A stretch of DNA of 51,997 nt from Bacteroidota bacterium. GTDB lineage: Bacteria > Bacteroidota > Bacteroidia > AKYH767-A > OLB10. Under the pieces are notes generated by a model. That model was not told the origin of the DNA. It ran no database searches and saw nothing but the letters and a program-made list of their open reading frames with translations. Each line of letters opens with the position of its first letter. Position 1 is the first letter of the stretch. A program made the translations under genes and the position numbers. Shown here one piece after another: positions 9,015 through 18,562 of the stretch. The DNA lies in NCBI GenBank assembly GCA_947447155.1, contig CANFIN010000008.1, forward strand, positions 1 through 51,997, written 5' to 3'.

Positions 9015-9048
9015 AGTTTACCCCGCCTCGTAAGAAGCAGGGTAAACT
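9015..9048 (-). terminator. Terminator of rpoD
   Basis: A 9-bp stem (AGTTTACCC at 9015-9023 with GGGTAAACT at 9040-9048) encloses a 16-base loop. On the minus strand it is followed by TTTTTAAAAG. It lies 27 bases past the rpoD stop and before rpe. Confidence 0.7.
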
Positions 9049-9074
9049 AAATATAAACCTAAAACCAATATTTT

Positions 9075-9938
9075 TTATCCCAGATATGTTTTTAAAATTT
9101 TACTTCTGGAAGTATGCTTTAATCTACGGATTGCTTTTTCTTTTATTTGTCGTACTCTTTCGCGCGTAAGCTCGAATTTCGTTCCGATTTCTTCTAGCGT
9201 AAGTGCATTTTCTGCTAAGCCAAAGTACAATCGAATTACATCTGCTTCTCGAGGTGTTAGTGTAATTAGTGCACGCTCAATTTCTCTTTTTAATGATTCA
9301 TTGATTAAATTATTTTCTGGAGATGGCGCTACATCATCACCTGACATCAGATCCATTAGCGTACCATCTTCACCGGTGATTAAAGGGGCATCCATTGATA
9401 TATGGCGACCAGATGATCTCATTGTATCTGTTACATCAGCAACAGTGATATTTAATATTATTGATAACTCTTCATTGGTTGGTTCGCGTTCGAACTCTTG
9501 TTCCAATTGTGAGAAGGCACGATTAATCTTATTTATAAAACCTATTTTATTTAAAGGTAGTCGCACAATACGAGCTTGTTCAGCTAATGCTTGTAAAATA
9601 CTCTGACGGATCCACCATACAGCATAGGAGATAAATTTGAATCCACGCGTTTCATCAAAGCGTTGTGCGGCTTTAATCAATCCAAGGTTACCTTCATTAA
9701 TTAAATCACCTAATGTTAACCCTTGATTTTGATATTGCTTAGCAACAGATACTACGAATCGAAGATTAGCTTTTGTTAGGCGTTCTAATGCGATGCGGTC
9801 ACCTTCACGAATTCTTCGTGCTAATTCAACCTCTTCATCTGCGCGAATTAATTCTACTTTGCCTATCTCTTGAAGGTATTTATCCAGTGAAGCTGTTTCA
9901 CGATTGGTAACTTGTTTAGTAATTTTTAGCTGTCTCAT
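9075..9938 (-). CDS. rpoD: Primary RNA polymerase sigma factor RpoD/SigA
   Basis: A 287-aa housekeeping sigma-70 factor of the short Bacteroidota type. The chosen start is the ATG at 9938 ([20 protein letters not shown]), because the paralogue at 908 starts identically; an extension to 9968 would add ten residues unlike the family. Region 2 has the canonical [20 protein letters not shown], and region 4.2 reads [18 protein letters not shown]. These match the consensus better than the paralogue, so this is taken as the factor reading TAnnTTTG promoters. It sits between pnp and rpe, an order I recall from other Bacteroidota. Confidence 0.96.
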   Translation of the reverse strand: MRQLKITKQVTNRETASLDKYLQEIGKVELIRADEEVELARRIREGDRIALERLTKANLRFVVSVAKQYQNQGLTLGDLINEGNLGLIKAAQRFDETRGFKFISYAVWWIRQSILQALAEQARIVRLPLNKIGFINKINRAFSQLEQEFEREPTNEELSIILNITVADVTDTMRSSGRHISMDAPLITGEDGTLMDLMSGDDVAPSPENNLINESLKREIERALITLTPREADVIRLYFGLAENALTLEEIGTKFELTRERVRQIKEKAIRRLKHTSRSKILKTYLG

Positions 9939-10106
9939 TTTGTTCAAATTTGAGGTGCTAAACGGCAAAATGATTAGATGGTTACAAATTATTAATAGGC
10001 CTTTTGTAATGTAAAGTAGATTTGTAGTTGCATTAGTATAAAAACTATAGCGTTTCTAATAACGAAGTCACCATTTATTACAAGTTGTTTTAAAAAAAGA
10101 AGGCAT

Positions 10107-10134
10107 AAAAAAAGTCCCGCGATTGCGGGACTTT
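10107..10134 (-). terminator. Intrinsic terminator of pnp
   Basis: Perfect 10-bp stem AAAGTCCCGC (10111-10120) with GCGGGACTTT (10125-10134) around a 4-base loop. On the minus strand it ends in a run of seven T. It lies 54 bases past the pnp stop codon and is one of the strongest terminators in the window. Confidence 0.88.
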
Positions 10135-10188
10135 AAGAGGTAATATCAATGATTTATTATTGAATCAATGTGTTCAAAATCGAACAAA

Positions 10189-12297
10189 TTATAACAAAAC
10201 CTTACGAGATAAGCGATACTTACCAGTTTTCTTATCTATTTCAACAAGTTTAACTTGGATAATCTCTCCTTCCTTTAAAACGCCTTCCATTGAAGGCAAT
10301 CTGTCTTTAGAAATTTCAGATATGTGTAGTAAGCCATCCTTTCCAGGCATAAATTCAACGAATGCTCCGAAAGCAGTAATCGTTTTTACTTTTCCTTCGT
10401 AAGTTTCTCCAACTTCAGGCTCAGCAACAATTCCTTTAACCCAGTTTAAAGCAGCATCAATTGATTGTTTATTTGGAGATGCGATTTCAACCACACCTTC
10501 ATTATTAACTTCCTCAATTGAGATACTTGCTCCAGTAACTCTTTGAATTTCCTGAATAATTTTTCCACCTGGTCCGATAACCGCACCGATATATTCTTTT
10601 GCAATTCTTAAAACAACGATGCGAGGCGCATGTGCTTTATAGTCTTCACTTGGAGCTGAAAGCGTTTTTGACATTTCGTTTAAGATATGTAAACGACCTG
10701 CTTTTGCTTGTTCTAATGCTTGTATTAAGATTTCATAAGGAAGTCCATCTACTTTCAAATCCATCTGGCAAGCACAGATACCTTTTTCAGTACCTGTTAC
10801 TTTAAAGTCCATATCTCCTAAGTGATCTTCATCGCCAAGGATATCACTTAAAATGGCGAAGTTTCCTTTACCATCTGTAATTAATCCCATAGCAATTCCA
10901 GAAACAGCTCCTTTTAACTTAATACCTGCATCAAATAATGCCAACGAACCAGCACAAACTGTAGCCATTGATGAAGAACCATTTGATTCAAGGATATCAG
11001 AAACGATACGAACTGTATAAGGATTCAGGTCATCACCAGGCATCATTTGCTTTAACGAACGCATAGCTAAGTTACCATGACCCACCTCACGACGACTTGT
11101 TCCTCTGTTAGGTTTTACCTCTCCAGTACTGAAACCAGGGAAGTTATAATGTAATAAGAACTTATTCTTTCCTTGGTACATTGCCTGATCGATAATTTGC
11201 TCGTCAAGTTTAGAACCTAAGGTAACAGTAGTTAAAGATTGTGTTTCACCTCTTGTGAAAACAGCAGAACCATGAGCTGATGGTAAGTAATTGACTTCAG
11301 ACCAGATAGGGCGGATATCCGTTAATCCACGTCCATCTAAACGAATCTTCTCCTTAATAATCATATCACGAACGGCTTCTTTCTCTACATCGTGATAGTA
11401 TGTTTTAATGAATCCCATTTTAGTAGCTAATTCTTCTTCAGTAAACTGAGCACAGAATTCTACTAAAACTTCTTTAAAAGCAACCTTGCGAGCATGCTTA
11501 TCAGGATTACAACGACGAGCTACAGCATAAACTTTGTCATAAGTTTCTTTCCATACTTTTTCACGTAATTCTTCGTCATGCTTTTCGTGAGAATATTCAC
11601 GTTTTGTAACACCTAACATTTCAGCAAGTTCAATCTGAGCCTGGCACTGAACTTTAATAGCGTCGTGAGCAACGCCAATAGCTTCAGCCATTTCTTTTTC
11701 ACTTACTTCTTTCATTTCTCCTTCTACCATCAGGATATCTTTAATTGTACCTGCTACGATTAAATCGATATCAGCAGAAGCCATACTTGAGATAGGAGGG
11801 TTGATAATAAATTGACCATCGATACGGGCAACGCGAACCTCTGAGATAGGTCCGTTGAAAGGAATATCAGAAACAGCGATAGCAGCAGATGCAGCTAAAC
11901 CAGCTAAGCAATCTGGAGCTACTTCCATATCAGCAGAAATTAAGGTAACCATAACTTGAGTGTCAGCATGGTAATCATCTGGAAATAAAGGACGAAGTGC
12001 ACGATCAATTAAACGACAAATTAAAATCTCGTTATCATTTAAGCGGGCTTCACGACGGAAAAATCCACCTGGGAATCTTCCAGCAGAAGCGAACTTCTCT
12101 TGGTAATCAACAGTTAGAGGCATGAAATCCACACCTGCTTTTGCATCGTGACTAGATACGGCAGTAGCCAGTATCATACAATCACCCATTCTTAAAACAA
12201 TTGAACCATCAGCTTGCTTTGCAAGTTTACCGGTTTCAATACTAATTTCCCTTCCATCCGCGAGTTTGAAGGTTTTTACGACAGCGTTTTGTGACAT
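10189..12297 (-). CDS. pnp: Polyribonucleotide nucleotidyltransferase (PNPase)
   Basis: Phosphorolytic 3'-5' exoribonuclease, a trimer acting in mRNA decay. The 702 residues hold two RNase PH domains (about 10-230 and 315-540) joined by an all-helical linker. The active-site segment of the second domain includes [19 protein letters not shown] and [13 protein letters not shown], which carries acidic catalytic residues. A KH domain follows ([20 protein letters not shown], about 560-580), then an S1 domain ([20 protein letters not shown]). rpsO lies directly upstream with a terminator between them, as in the rpsO-pnp arrangement of enterobacteria. The leader holds three short repeats (12301-12335). 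Confidence 0.98.
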   Translation of the reverse strand: MSQNAVVKTFKLADGREISIETGKLAKQADGSIVLRMGDCMILATAVSSHDAKAGVDFMPLTVDYQEKFASAGRFPGGFFRREARLNDNEILICRLIDRALRPLFPDDYHADTQVMVTLISADMEVAPDCLAGLAASAAIAVSDIPFNGPISEVRVARIDGQFIINPPISSMASADIDLIVAGTIKDILMVEGEMKEVSEKEMAEAIGVAHDAIKVQCQAQIELAEMLGVTKREYSHEKHDEELREKVWKETYDKVYAVARRCNPDKHARKVAFKEVLVEFCAQFTEEELATKMGFIKTYYHDVEKEAVRDMIIKEKIRLDGRGLTDIRPIWSEVNYLPSAHGSAVFTRGETQSLTTVTLGSKLDEQIIDQAMYQGKNKFLLHYNFPGFSTGEVKPNRGTSRREVGHGNLAMRSLKQMMPGDDLNPYTVRIVSDILESNGSSSMATVCAGSLALFDAGIKLKGAVSGIAMGLITDGKGNFAILSDILGDEDHLGDMDFKVTGTEKGICACQMDLKVDGLPYEILIQALEQAKAGRLHILNEMSKTLSAPSEDYKAHAPRIVVLRIAKEYIGAVIGPGGKIIQEIQRVTGASISIEEVNNEGVVEIASPNKQSIDAALNWVKGIVAEPEVGETYEGKVKTITAFGAFVEFMPGKDGLLHISEISKDRLPSMEGVLKEGEIIQVKLVEIDKKTGKYRLSRKVLL

Positions 12298-12300
12298 TTT

Positions 12301-12335
12301 TTGCAGCTTTTTTTTACAGCGTTTTTACAGCTTTT
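12301..12335 (-). repeat. Triple (A/C)GCTG(T/C)AAAA repeat in the pnp leader
   Basis: Within the 38 bases before the pnp ATG the minus strand carries AGCTGTAAAA, CGCTGTAAAA and AGCTGCAAAA, each followed by extra A. This is seen directly. PNPase is known to autoregulate through its own leader in enterobacteria; whether these repeats play such a role is inference. Confidence 0.4.
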
Positions 12336-12376
12336 GATTTATAATAATTGTGAATTAAATCTGTGGTAATAAAATG

Positions 12377-12409
12377 AAAAAAGGCAAATTCAATTTGAAT
12401 TGCCTTTTT
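12377..12409 (-). terminator. Terminator between rpsO and pnp
   Basis: The stem AAAAAGGCAA-TTC pairs with GAATTGCCTTTTT, with one bulged base and a small AT loop, 26 bases past the rpsO stop. On the minus strand it ends in six T. It should attenuate rather than abolish read-through into pnp, for which no clear separate promoter is visible. Confidence 0.75.
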
Positions 12410-12434
12410 CATTTATCGTTATGGCATAATAGCC

Positions 12435-12704
12435 TTATTTACGAATTCCTAAGTCAGCGATGATAGCACGGTAGCGATTGATATCTGTTTTGTATAGATA
12501 ATCTAACAAACTACGACGCTTACCTACTAAACGGATTAAGGCACGCTGAGTAGAAAAATCTTTCTTGCTTTTCTTTAAATGCTCAGTTAAATGATTGATT
12601 CTTTGAGAAAACATAGCGATTTGACCCTCCGCAGATCCTGTGTTAGTTTCGCTATTTCCGTATTTTTTGAAAATTTCTTTCTTTGATTCTGAAGTTAATA
12701 ACAT
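12435..12704 (-). CDS. rpsO: 30S ribosomal protein S15
   Basis: An 89-aa protein, the exact family length, binding the central domain of 16S rRNA early in 30S assembly. Recognised from NTGSAEGQIAMFSQRINHLT and LVGKRRSLLDYL, the RNA-binding helix signatures. It has its own well-formed promoter at 12741-12771 and a terminator before pnp. Confidence 0.98.
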   Translation of the reverse strand: MLLTSESKKEIFKKYGNSETNTGSAEGQIAMFSQRINHLTEHLKKSKKDFSTQRALIRLVGKRRSLLDYLYKTDINRYRAIIADLGIRK

Positions 12705-12740
12705 GATTCTTCGTTGATTTTCTTTTATTTATAAGGACGG

Positions 12741-12771
12741 CAAAGATATAAATCAAAATTAAATTAAACAA
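12741..12771 (-). promoter_or_regulatory. rpsO promoter, TTG-N20-TATCTTTG
   Basis: On the minus strand, TTG (12769-12771) is followed after exactly 20 bases by TATCTTTG (12741-12748), a full match to the Bacteroidota consensus. Transcription would start near 12735, giving a leader of about 30 bases. Two tandem palindromes (12801-12832) lie about 30 bases upstream. Confidence 0.68.
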
Positions 12772-12800
12772 TACATACCCATCTATTTTTTATGTTTTAT

Positions 12801-12832
12801 AGAATGCTATTCTTTTAGAATGCTATTCTTTT
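12801..12832. repeat. Tandem pair of 16-bp palindromic repeats upstream of rpsO
   Basis: AGAATGCTATTCTTTT occurs twice without a gap (12801-12816 and 12817-12832). Each copy contains the inverted repeat AGAAT-GCT-ATTCT. The array lies between the 3' end of the unrecognised gene at 12953 and the rpsO promoter. It could be a protein-binding site for rpsO or a short hairpin pair after the unrecognised gene; both readings are inference. Confidence 0.6.
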
Positions 12833-12952
12833 TCGACTTTTTTGCAAAGGCTCAATAACTTCGATATGAGTATTTGATTTTAATTTTATTTATAATTATA
12901 ACAATATCAGTTTTTTAAAAGTTTCAACTAAATTATAATTATAAGTAAGTTC

Positions 12953-13684
12953 TTATTGAGTATTAAAGAATTCATCACAATTCATTTCAGAAATTTGCCA
13001 AACACCTAATAGGTAATTTGTTAAAATATTTAGTCGGACCGTTTTTGGAGTTGACTTACTATTCAATTTTATGCGATAATCGATTCCCAAAATGGCCATT
13101 TCGCCATTAAAGTGGCGAATTGAAATGCGAAAGTCTTTTAAAATTACATTACCAAGCTTAAATTTAAAGTCGGCTTCCAGATTTTCCCATAATTGCAAGC
13201 TGTTAAAGGTATTGTTAATTTTTAGTAGCTCACTTAAATAAGGGTATAATGATCGCCATGGCGCTTCAAATAAAGTCTTTGAAAAGTTTTCAATGAAATT
13301 AAATAATTGATTTATATTACTGTTTAAATACAACTCAAAATCAATTTCTTGTATAAAGCTAATCGACTGAATTTTTTTAACGGGAATATCATTAATTACT
13401 TCGCTTAATATCTGAAAATAGCATTCGTCGCGGTAGTGGAATTTCTGATTAATCAGAACCTTCGACTTCTTTAACCGATATTTTAGTATTGCTAAGTTCT
13501 CCTTGTTTTTTGATGCGATAGCATTTCCATCATAGAGTTTCGGGAAATTGAGATATTCATATAAGTTGACCGTTTCGGCAATTTCAATGCGCTGTTCAAC
13601 TTGTTGCCATTGCTGTGGGCGATATCTAATAAAGCGCTTAGCCGCTGGGTTAATTTTGATTTTAATATTGGGTGTAGAGTGCAT
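12953..13684 (-). CDS. Protein of unknown function, 243 aa
   Basis: I do not recognise this protein. It has no signal peptide, no membrane segment and no cofactor or nucleotide motif. The first 60 residues are basic and rich in Arg/Gln (RFIRYRPQQWQQVEQRIEIA). The middle is helical and rich in Asn, Phe and Leu, and the last third looks like beta strands (FRISIRHFNGEMAILGIDYRI). Coding is supported by a long open frame with an ATG and a stop in a region otherwise rich in stops. Its base composition is as AT-rich as the non-coding DNA around it. A competing frame at 13492-13722 is only 76 codons and is less likely. It is flanked by 248 and 319 bases of non-coding DNA and has no operon partner. 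Confidence 0.6.
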   Translation of the reverse strand: MHSTPNIKIKINPAAKRFIRYRPQQWQQVEQRIEIAETVNLYEYLNFPKLYDGNAIASKNKENLAILKYRLKKSKVLINQKFHYRDECYFQILSEVINDIPVKKIQSISFIQEIDFELYLNSNINQLFNFIENFSKTLFEAPWRSLYPYLSELLKINNTFNSLQLWENLEADFKFKLGNVILKDFRISIRHFNGEMAILGIDYRIKLNSKSTPKTVRLNILTNYLLGVWQISEMNCDEFFNTQ

Positions 13685-13713
13685 ACTTTCAATTGAATGA
13701 AAAGCGAAAGTAT
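13683..13713 (-). promoter_or_regulatory. Inverted repeat over the start of the unknown gene
   Basis: ATACTTTC (13683-13690) and GAAAGTAT (13706-13713) form an 8-bp inverted repeat with a 15-base spacer. One arm covers the start codon at 13684. The other contains a near -7 box (TACTTTCG on the minus strand, 7 of 8). It could be an autoregulatory operator or a leader hairpin; no experiment supports either. Confidence 0.35.
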
Positions 13714-14003
13714 ATTCACCAACTGCTGAAAGTCGGTAACAAATGGATGTAATTGTTTAATTATGTCGGTTACTATCTTATTAAAAACTTTGTTAAATCC
13801 TTTTTGAACTCAGGGCTTGAATTAGGTAAATGTGTTTATCTATTTAGATTCGTTAATGATTGGTTTGTTATTTTTTCTAATTTTAAGTGTAGTATTAGTT
13901 GAAAATAGCACAATGAAAAATAGCACTCAACTTAATTTTAATTTTATGATTTTCCACCCTTGCAAATAATTCGTATTTTTAAAATTATAATCAAAACCTA
14001 TTA
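13685..14003. other. 319-bp non-coding divergent interval
   Basis: AT-rich interval between the unknown minus-strand gene and the plus-strand reductase gene. Apart from the inverted repeat at its left edge I see no RNA gene, repeat or convincing open frame. A TATTTTTA stretch a short way before 14004 could serve as a -7 box for the reductase, but it has no matching -33 element. Confidence 0.5.
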
Positions 14004-14723
14004 ATGAAAGCTATCTGGTACGAGGCCGAAATTTTCGAAATAATCGATGAATCGCCTAAAGTAAAACGCTTCTGGTTTCGAATGCCACCTGAAGCAAATT
14101 TCAGTTTTAAAGCTGGACAATTTGTAATGCTTGATTTGCCAATTCAAGCTAAGTACACTAACCGAAGTTATTCAATCTCATCTGCTCCAACTGGCGAATC
14201 TACTTTTGAATTATGTATTGTTTTAAAAGAGGATGGCATAGGTACACCTTGGATTTGGGAAAATATTTCGGTGGGAAGTAAAATAAAAACTGCAGGGCCA
14301 TTAGGTAAATTTATATTGCCTGAAGTGATTGATAAAGATATATGCTTTATTTGTACAGGAACTGGCATCGCACCATTGCGAAGTCAATTATTGGAGATTT
14401 TTAATAAAAACATTCCTCATAAAGACATTTATATGATTTTCGGAAACCGAATAATTTCCGATGTGCTTTATAGAAAAGAAATGGAAGAACTTCAAGCAGC
14501 GCATCCTGAGTTCCATTTTATTCCGGTGCTATCTCGTGAGACTCCTGAAACATGGAAACACCCTGGTTATGTGCATAAATATTATTTAGATATATACGGC
14601 AATAAACAAAAGCCGGTTATGTTTTACATTTGCGGTTGGAGCAATATGGTGCGCGAAGCGCGCGACAAACTGAAAGAACTTGGCTATACAAAAGATGAAA
14701 TTAAATTCGAATTGTATGATTAA
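14004..14723 (+). CDS. Ferredoxin/flavodoxin-NADP reductase-like FAD oxidoreductase
   Basis: A 239-aa single-chain reductase of the FNR superfamily with an N-terminal FAD barrel and a C-terminal NAD(P) domain. FAD binding is shown by RSYSISSAPTG near residues 54-64. The nucleotide domain has CTGTGIAPLRSQL and, near the end, YICGWSNMVREAR, in the position of the C(G/D)xxxM motif that contacts the nicotinamide. There is no 2Fe-2S domain, so it works with a separate carrier. It could equally be described as a flavohemoglobin-like reductase domain; the electron partner is unknown. It is transcribed alone, convergent with accD. Confidence 0.85.
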   Translation: MKAIWYEAEIFEIIDESPKVKRFWFRMPPEANFSFKAGQFVMLDLPIQAKYTNRSYSISSAPTGESTFELCIVLKEDGIGTPWIWENISVGSKIKTAGPLGKFILPEVIDKDICFICTGTGIAPLRSQLLEIFNKNIPHKDIYMIFGNRIISDVLYRKEMEELQAAHPEFHFIPVLSRETPETWKHPGYVHKYYLDIYGNKQKPVMFYICGWSNMVREARDKLKELGYTKDEIKFELYD

Positions 14724-14780
14724 AAGTATTTCTCAATTTGTCGTTTATGTTAATAGAAATCAGCACAGCAAGTTGATGGC

Positions 14781-14796
14781 AACGAATAATTTCGTT
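14781..14796. terminator. Weak hairpin between convergent genes
   Basis: AACGAA-TAAT-TTCGTT forms a 6-bp stem in the 108-base gap between the reductase gene and accD. An outer 8-bp inverted repeat (AAGTATTT 14724-14731, AAATACTT 14817-14824) surrounds it. There is no proper U-tract, so a terminator role is only possible. Confidence 0.25.
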
Positions 14797-14831
14797 TCAT
14801 CTAATTTGATTTAAGAAAATACTTCTAAGAC

Positions 14832-15677
14832 TTATTTTGCAAAGTAACTGAGAATATGAGTCATAAGGTCTTTTAGCTCAGTTCTGGGAACAATCATATC
14901 AAGGAAACCATGTTCTAAAACGAATTCTGAAGTCTGGAATCCTTTTGGTAAATCTTTACCAATTGTTTCTTTAACTACACGTGGACCAGCAAATCCAATT
15001 AAAGCACCTGGTTCTGCAATATTTAAATCGCCTAACATAGCAAACGAAGCAGTAACGCCTCCGGTTGTAGGGTCAGTTAAAAAAGAAATATAAGGTAGTT
15101 TTGCGTCAGATAATCGGGTAAGCTTTGCAGATGTTTTAGCCATTTGCATTAGTGAAAGTGCAGCTTCCATCATACGAGCACCACCTGATTTGGAAATCAT
15201 TAAGAAAGGGGTCTTATGCTCAATTGAATAATCTATAGCTCTTGCAATTTTTTCTCCCATTACAGACCCCATTGAGCCTCCAATAAATTTAAAATCCATG
15301 CAGGCAATCGTTAAAGGATAACCACCACATTGACCAGAGGCTGTTCTAACGGCATCCTTTAATCCTGTTTTTTTCTGGCTCTCCACTAAACGGTCCGCGT
15401 ACTTCTTTGTATCTGAAAAAACAAGAGGATCAGCAGAGGTCATATTTGCATTGAACTCTTCGAATTGGTTATCATCAAACAATAGAGAAAAATACTCTTC
15501 AGAGCCAATTCGTTCATGATAAGCACATTTTAAACATACCCATTGATTAGCTTCATGTTCCTGGGTAGGTTGAATGTTCTTACAAGCGGGACATTTATAC
15601 CATAATCCTTCTGGTGTTTCTTTCTTTTCACTGGTAGAAGTTGTGATCCCTTCCTTAATTCGATTAAACCAACTCAT
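14832..15677 (-). CDS. accD: Acetyl-CoA carboxylase carboxyltransferase subunit beta
   Basis: The 281-aa beta half of the carboxyltransferase that, with AccA (not in this window), makes malonyl-CoA for fatty acid synthesis. A four-cysteine zinc ribbon lies at Cys29, Cys32, Cys48 and Cys51. The crotonase-fold core follows with [34 protein letters not shown] and [17 protein letters not shown], the oxyanion and CoA-binding signatures. It is the last gene of the probable trxB-accD unit, 24 bases after the aldolase gene. Confidence 0.97.
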   Translation of the reverse strand: MSWFNRIKEGITTSTSEKKETPEGLWYKCPACKNIQPTQEHEANQWVCLKCAYHERIGSEEYFSLLFDDNQFEEFNANMTSADPLVFSDTKKYADRLVESQKKTGLKDAVRTASGQCGGYPLTIACMDFKFIGGSMGSVMGEKIARAIDYSIEHKTPFLMISKSGGARMMEAALSLMQMAKTSAKLTRLSDAKLPYISFLTDPTTGGVTASFAMLGDLNIAEPGALIGFAGPRVVKETIGKDLPKGFQTSEFVLEHGFLDMIVPRTELKDLMTHILSYFAK

Positions 15678-15701
15678 ATTATTTGAATTTGAGAGTATTG
15701 A

Positions 15702-16760
15702 TTAAGCAATTGTAATTTCATTTGTCAGGTAAACATCCTGAATAGCATTTAGCATTTGAATTCCTTCGCTGAAAGGTTTTTGAAAGGCCTTTCTGCCAGA
15801 AATTAATCCTTGACCACCCGCTCGCTTGTTAATCACAGCTGTTGTAACTGCTTCAGACATATCAGATGCGCCTTTACTTTCTCCACCTGAATTTATTAAT
15901 CCCATACGACCCATGTAGCAATTCGCTACTTGGTAACGAGCCAAGTCAATTGGGTGGTTCGTTGTAAGTTCATCATAAACCTTCTTATGCGTCTTGCCAA
16001 AATTAACCGCCGTATATCCGCCGTTGTTGGTCGGGAGCTTTTGTTTAATAATATCTGCCTGAATGGTAACGCCTAAATGATTTGCTTGTCCTGTTAAATC
16101 AGCTGAGGTATGATAGTCAACACCATCCTTCTTGAATGCATTATTACGAGTATAGCACCATAATATCGTTGCCATTCCTAGTTCATGTGCGCGCTCAAAG
16201 GCTTGCGCTACTTCAATAATTTGACGGGAAGACTCTTCCGAACCAAAATAAATAGTAGCTCCAACTGCAGCAGCCCCCATGTTCCATGCTTCATCAACTG
16301 AACCAAACATAATTTGGTCAAATTTATTTGGGTAGGATAAGAATTCATTGTGGTTTATCTTCACAATGAATGGGATTTTATGAGCGTATTTTCTGGAAAC
16401 AGAAGCTAAAACTCCATAAGTAGAAGCAACCGCATTACATCCTCCTTCAATTGCAAGTTTTACAATGTTCTCAGGGTCGAAGAACATTGGATTCGGTGCG
16501 AATGATGCTCCTGCTGAATGTTCAATTCCCTGATCAACTGGTAAAATACTTAAGTATCCTGTTCCTGCTAATCGTCCGTGATTATAAAGGGTTTCAATAC
16601 TTCTTATTACTTGATTACTACGATTACTAGGTATGAAAATCCTGTCTGTAAAATCTGGTCCTGGTAAATGAATATGATCTTTTGTAATCGTATTACATGT
16701 ATGATTTAAAAGTGAGTCAGCATCCTGACCTAATAATTCAGTAATTTTTTGCAACGACAT
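15702..16760 (-). CDS. fbaB: Class I fructose-bisphosphate aldolase (FbaB/DhnA type)
   Basis: A 352-aa Schiff-base aldolase of the DhnA family, splitting fructose 1,6-bisphosphate without metal. Recognised by [30 protein letters not shown] and [12 protein letters not shown]; the last holds the probable Schiff-base lysine. I start at the ATG at 16760 ([11 protein letters not shown]). An upstream start at 16820 would overlap wbqC and add a segment unlike the family. It follows wbqC by 53 bases and precedes accD. Confidence 0.92.
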   Translation of the reverse strand: MSLQKITELLGQDADSLLNHTCNTITKDHIHLPGPDFTDRIFIPSNRSNQVIRSIETLYNHGRLAGTGYLSILPVDQGIEHSAGASFAPNPMFFDPENIVKLAIEGGCNAVASTYGVLASVSRKYAHKIPFIVKINHNEFLSYPNKFDQIMFGSVDEAWNMGAAAVGATIYFGSEESSRQIIEVAQAFERAHELGMATILWCYTRNNAFKKDGVDYHTSADLTGQANHLGVTIQADIIKQKLPTNNGGYTAVNFGKTHKKVYDELTTNHPIDLARYQVANCYMGRMGLINSGGESKGASDMSEAVTTAVINKRAGGQGLISGRKAFQKPFSEGIQMLNAIQDVYLTNEITIA

Positions 16761-16813
16761 ATTGAATCTTTGTTTAGGATAATTTGACAACAAAACTAAG
16801 AAAAAATGGCGTA

Positions 16814-17413
16814 TCACCAATTACTTGTCTGCGAGCCACAATTAGCTAAAAAATCTAGTACGCTTAAATTTGGAGCAAAAGGGTGCTTGTAGGAAAAAAC
16901 CTGATTATATTTATTGAGATCAGCTTCATTAATCAAAACAGGAGAATAACTATGATTATCAGAAAGTTTTCGAAAATCGTGGAGGATATCAGGCGAGTTT
17001 TTGTCTGTATTAATTGATGTTTTGATCTTTAACTTTTTAATCATCAAAGCAAATAACATTTGATTCAAATCCACCAAAAAAGTAGGTTTTTTATCATAAA
17101 TGGGCCACAAATCATCTTTGATAAATTCGAAAAATGGTGCAGTGTTATAAGCGGCTTCGAGTGCTCCTTTGTGAACTCTAATCCAAGATTGACTATTATC
17201 AATTTTACAATCAATTGTTAAGGAAACACGCTGCTTTGCATTAACAGGAACACTTAAACATTGAATACCATTAGGTGATAAAATAAAGGTGCGGTTTCTG
17301 ACTGTTTTCTTTTTCCAGGTGTCTTCCTTATCAAAGTAAACAGAGCTATTGGAAGATACCGTTTTCAGGTATTCAACCGAAGGCAAATAAGCAGTATTAT
17401 ATAAAGCGGACAC
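16814..17413 (-). CDS. WbqC-family protein
   Basis: A 199-aa WbqC-like protein; the family is found in polysaccharide loci and in this conserved Bacteroidota cluster, but its biochemical role is not settled. The N-terminal [13 protein letters not shown] and the basic stretch [15 protein letters not shown] are characteristic. The start codon is GTG at 17413; no ATG lies near it in frame. Only five bases separate it from the lepB stop, so the two are co-transcribed. Confidence 0.85.
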   Translation of the reverse strand: MSALYNTAYLPSVEYLKTVSSNSSVYFDKEDTWKKKTVRNRTFILSPNGIQCLSVPVNAKQRVSLTIDCKIDNSQSWIRVHKGALEAAYNTAPFFEFIKDDLWPIYDKKPTFLVDLNQMLFALMIKKLKIKTSINTDKNSPDILHDFRKLSDNHSYSPVLINEADLNKYNQVFSYKHPFAPNLSVLDFLANCGSQTSNW

Positions 17414-17418
17414 TTGAA

Positions 17419-18519
17419 TTAATCGTTATTCCAATGGATAACGTTAAATAATCTGTTCCAGCGAATTTTATTTAAGAAACTTCCTTCGCTATCTATACTC
17501 ATCCAAATGAAAACTGCTTTGCCTACAATATGATCTTCAGGAACAAATCCCCAAAACCTAGAATCAGCAGAGTTGTGACGGTTATCACCCATCATGAAAT
17601 AGTAGTCCATCTTAAAGGTATAAGAAGTAGTTTCTTTCCCATTGATAAAAATTTTCCCGTCTTTTTCTTCAACAGTATTATGCTCATATGCAAAAATCAC
17701 TCGTTGATAGATTGCTAAATTATTTGTGTCAAGGTGGATTGTAGCACCTGCTTTAGGAATGTAAATAGGACCGAAATTGTCAGTGTTCCATTTGTAAAAA
17801 GTACTAAAAGGGTAGATATGTCCTTCATAAAATCCTTTAGGCTGAATGATTGGCATTACAGAACTAACCGCAGAAATCTTTTTCAATTCGTTCGCAGCCC
17901 CATCCGTAAGTATTGCCTGATACTCTCCGTTTCCTATTGGTTGGTATTCGTTAATTCCTAATTTTTTCCAGGTGTCTTCTACTAATCCGTAACCTGTAGT
18001 TTTAATTAAATAGGTATGCTGACTTCCTTTCGGAACCATATTTTTCTGACTATTTATATATACAAGACGATCTATTACTTGCAATGTATCACCAGGCAAT
18101 CCTACACAGCGTTTGATATAATGTGTTTGTTTATCCACAGGCCTTTCATCTTCCATCGGATAATTAAAGACAACAATATCATTATGCTTTACTTTTGAAA
18201 AACCAGGTAGTCGATGGTAACCCCATTTTATGGCCTCCGAATAAGATTTGCCTCCAATGATTGGTAACTCTTGGTGCACGAAAGGAAATGATATTGGCGT
18301 CATAGGAGTCCTTGCACCATAATGCATTTTACTTACGAAAAGGAAGTCGCCAACCATAAGTGTGCGTTCCATTGATGGGGTAGGTATGGTAAATGCTTCG
18401 AAGAAAAATGTTCGGATAATGGTTGCTGCTACAACTGCAAAAACGATCGCATCGAACCATTCTCTTGATTTACTTTTTGGTGCATTCGAATTTTTTCGTT
18501 GCCAAAATTTCCAATTCAT
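17419..18519 (-). CDS. lepB: Signal peptidase I
   Basis: Inner-membrane serine protease that removes signal peptides from Sec-exported proteins. One N-terminal transmembrane segment (about 22-42) precedes the catalytic Ser49 in PTPSMERTLMVGDF. The general-base Lys136 is in HYIKRCVGLPGD. The C-terminal box reads FMMGDNRHNSADSRFWGFVP. At 366 aa it is longer than many signal peptidases; the insert between the Lys box and the GDNR box (about 150-310) is usual for this phylum. It follows dapB by 43 bases. Confidence 0.96.
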   Translation of the reverse strand: MNWKFWQRKNSNAPKSKSREWFDAIVFAVVAATIIRTFFFEAFTIPTPSMERTLMVGDFLFVSKMHYGARTPMTPISFPFVHQELPIIGGKSYSEAIKWGYHRLPGFSKVKHNDIVVFNYPMEDERPVDKQTHYIKRCVGLPGDTLQVIDRLVYINSQKNMVPKGSQHTYLIKTTGYGLVEDTWKKLGINEYQPIGNGEYQAILTDGAANELKKISAVSSVMPIIQPKGFYEGHIYPFSTFYKWNTDNFGPIYIPKAGATIHLDTNNLAIYQRVIFAYEHNTVEEKDGKIFINGKETTSYTFKMDYYFMMGDNRHNSADSRFWGFVPEDHIVGKAVFIWMSIDSEGSFLNKIRWNRLFNVIHWNND

Positions 18520-18562
18520 AGTGTCTAAAATTAAGTCCCTAAATTAAGTATTAAATATCTAA

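Noticed and set aside
9939-9968. A ten-residue N-terminal extension of rpoD
   Set aside because: The paralogue at 908 begins exactly at MRQLKIT, so the extension is not conserved.
16761-16820. An N-terminal extension of the class I aldolase overlapping wbqC
   Set aside because: The added hydrophobic residues do not fit the family; MSLQKI at 16760 does.
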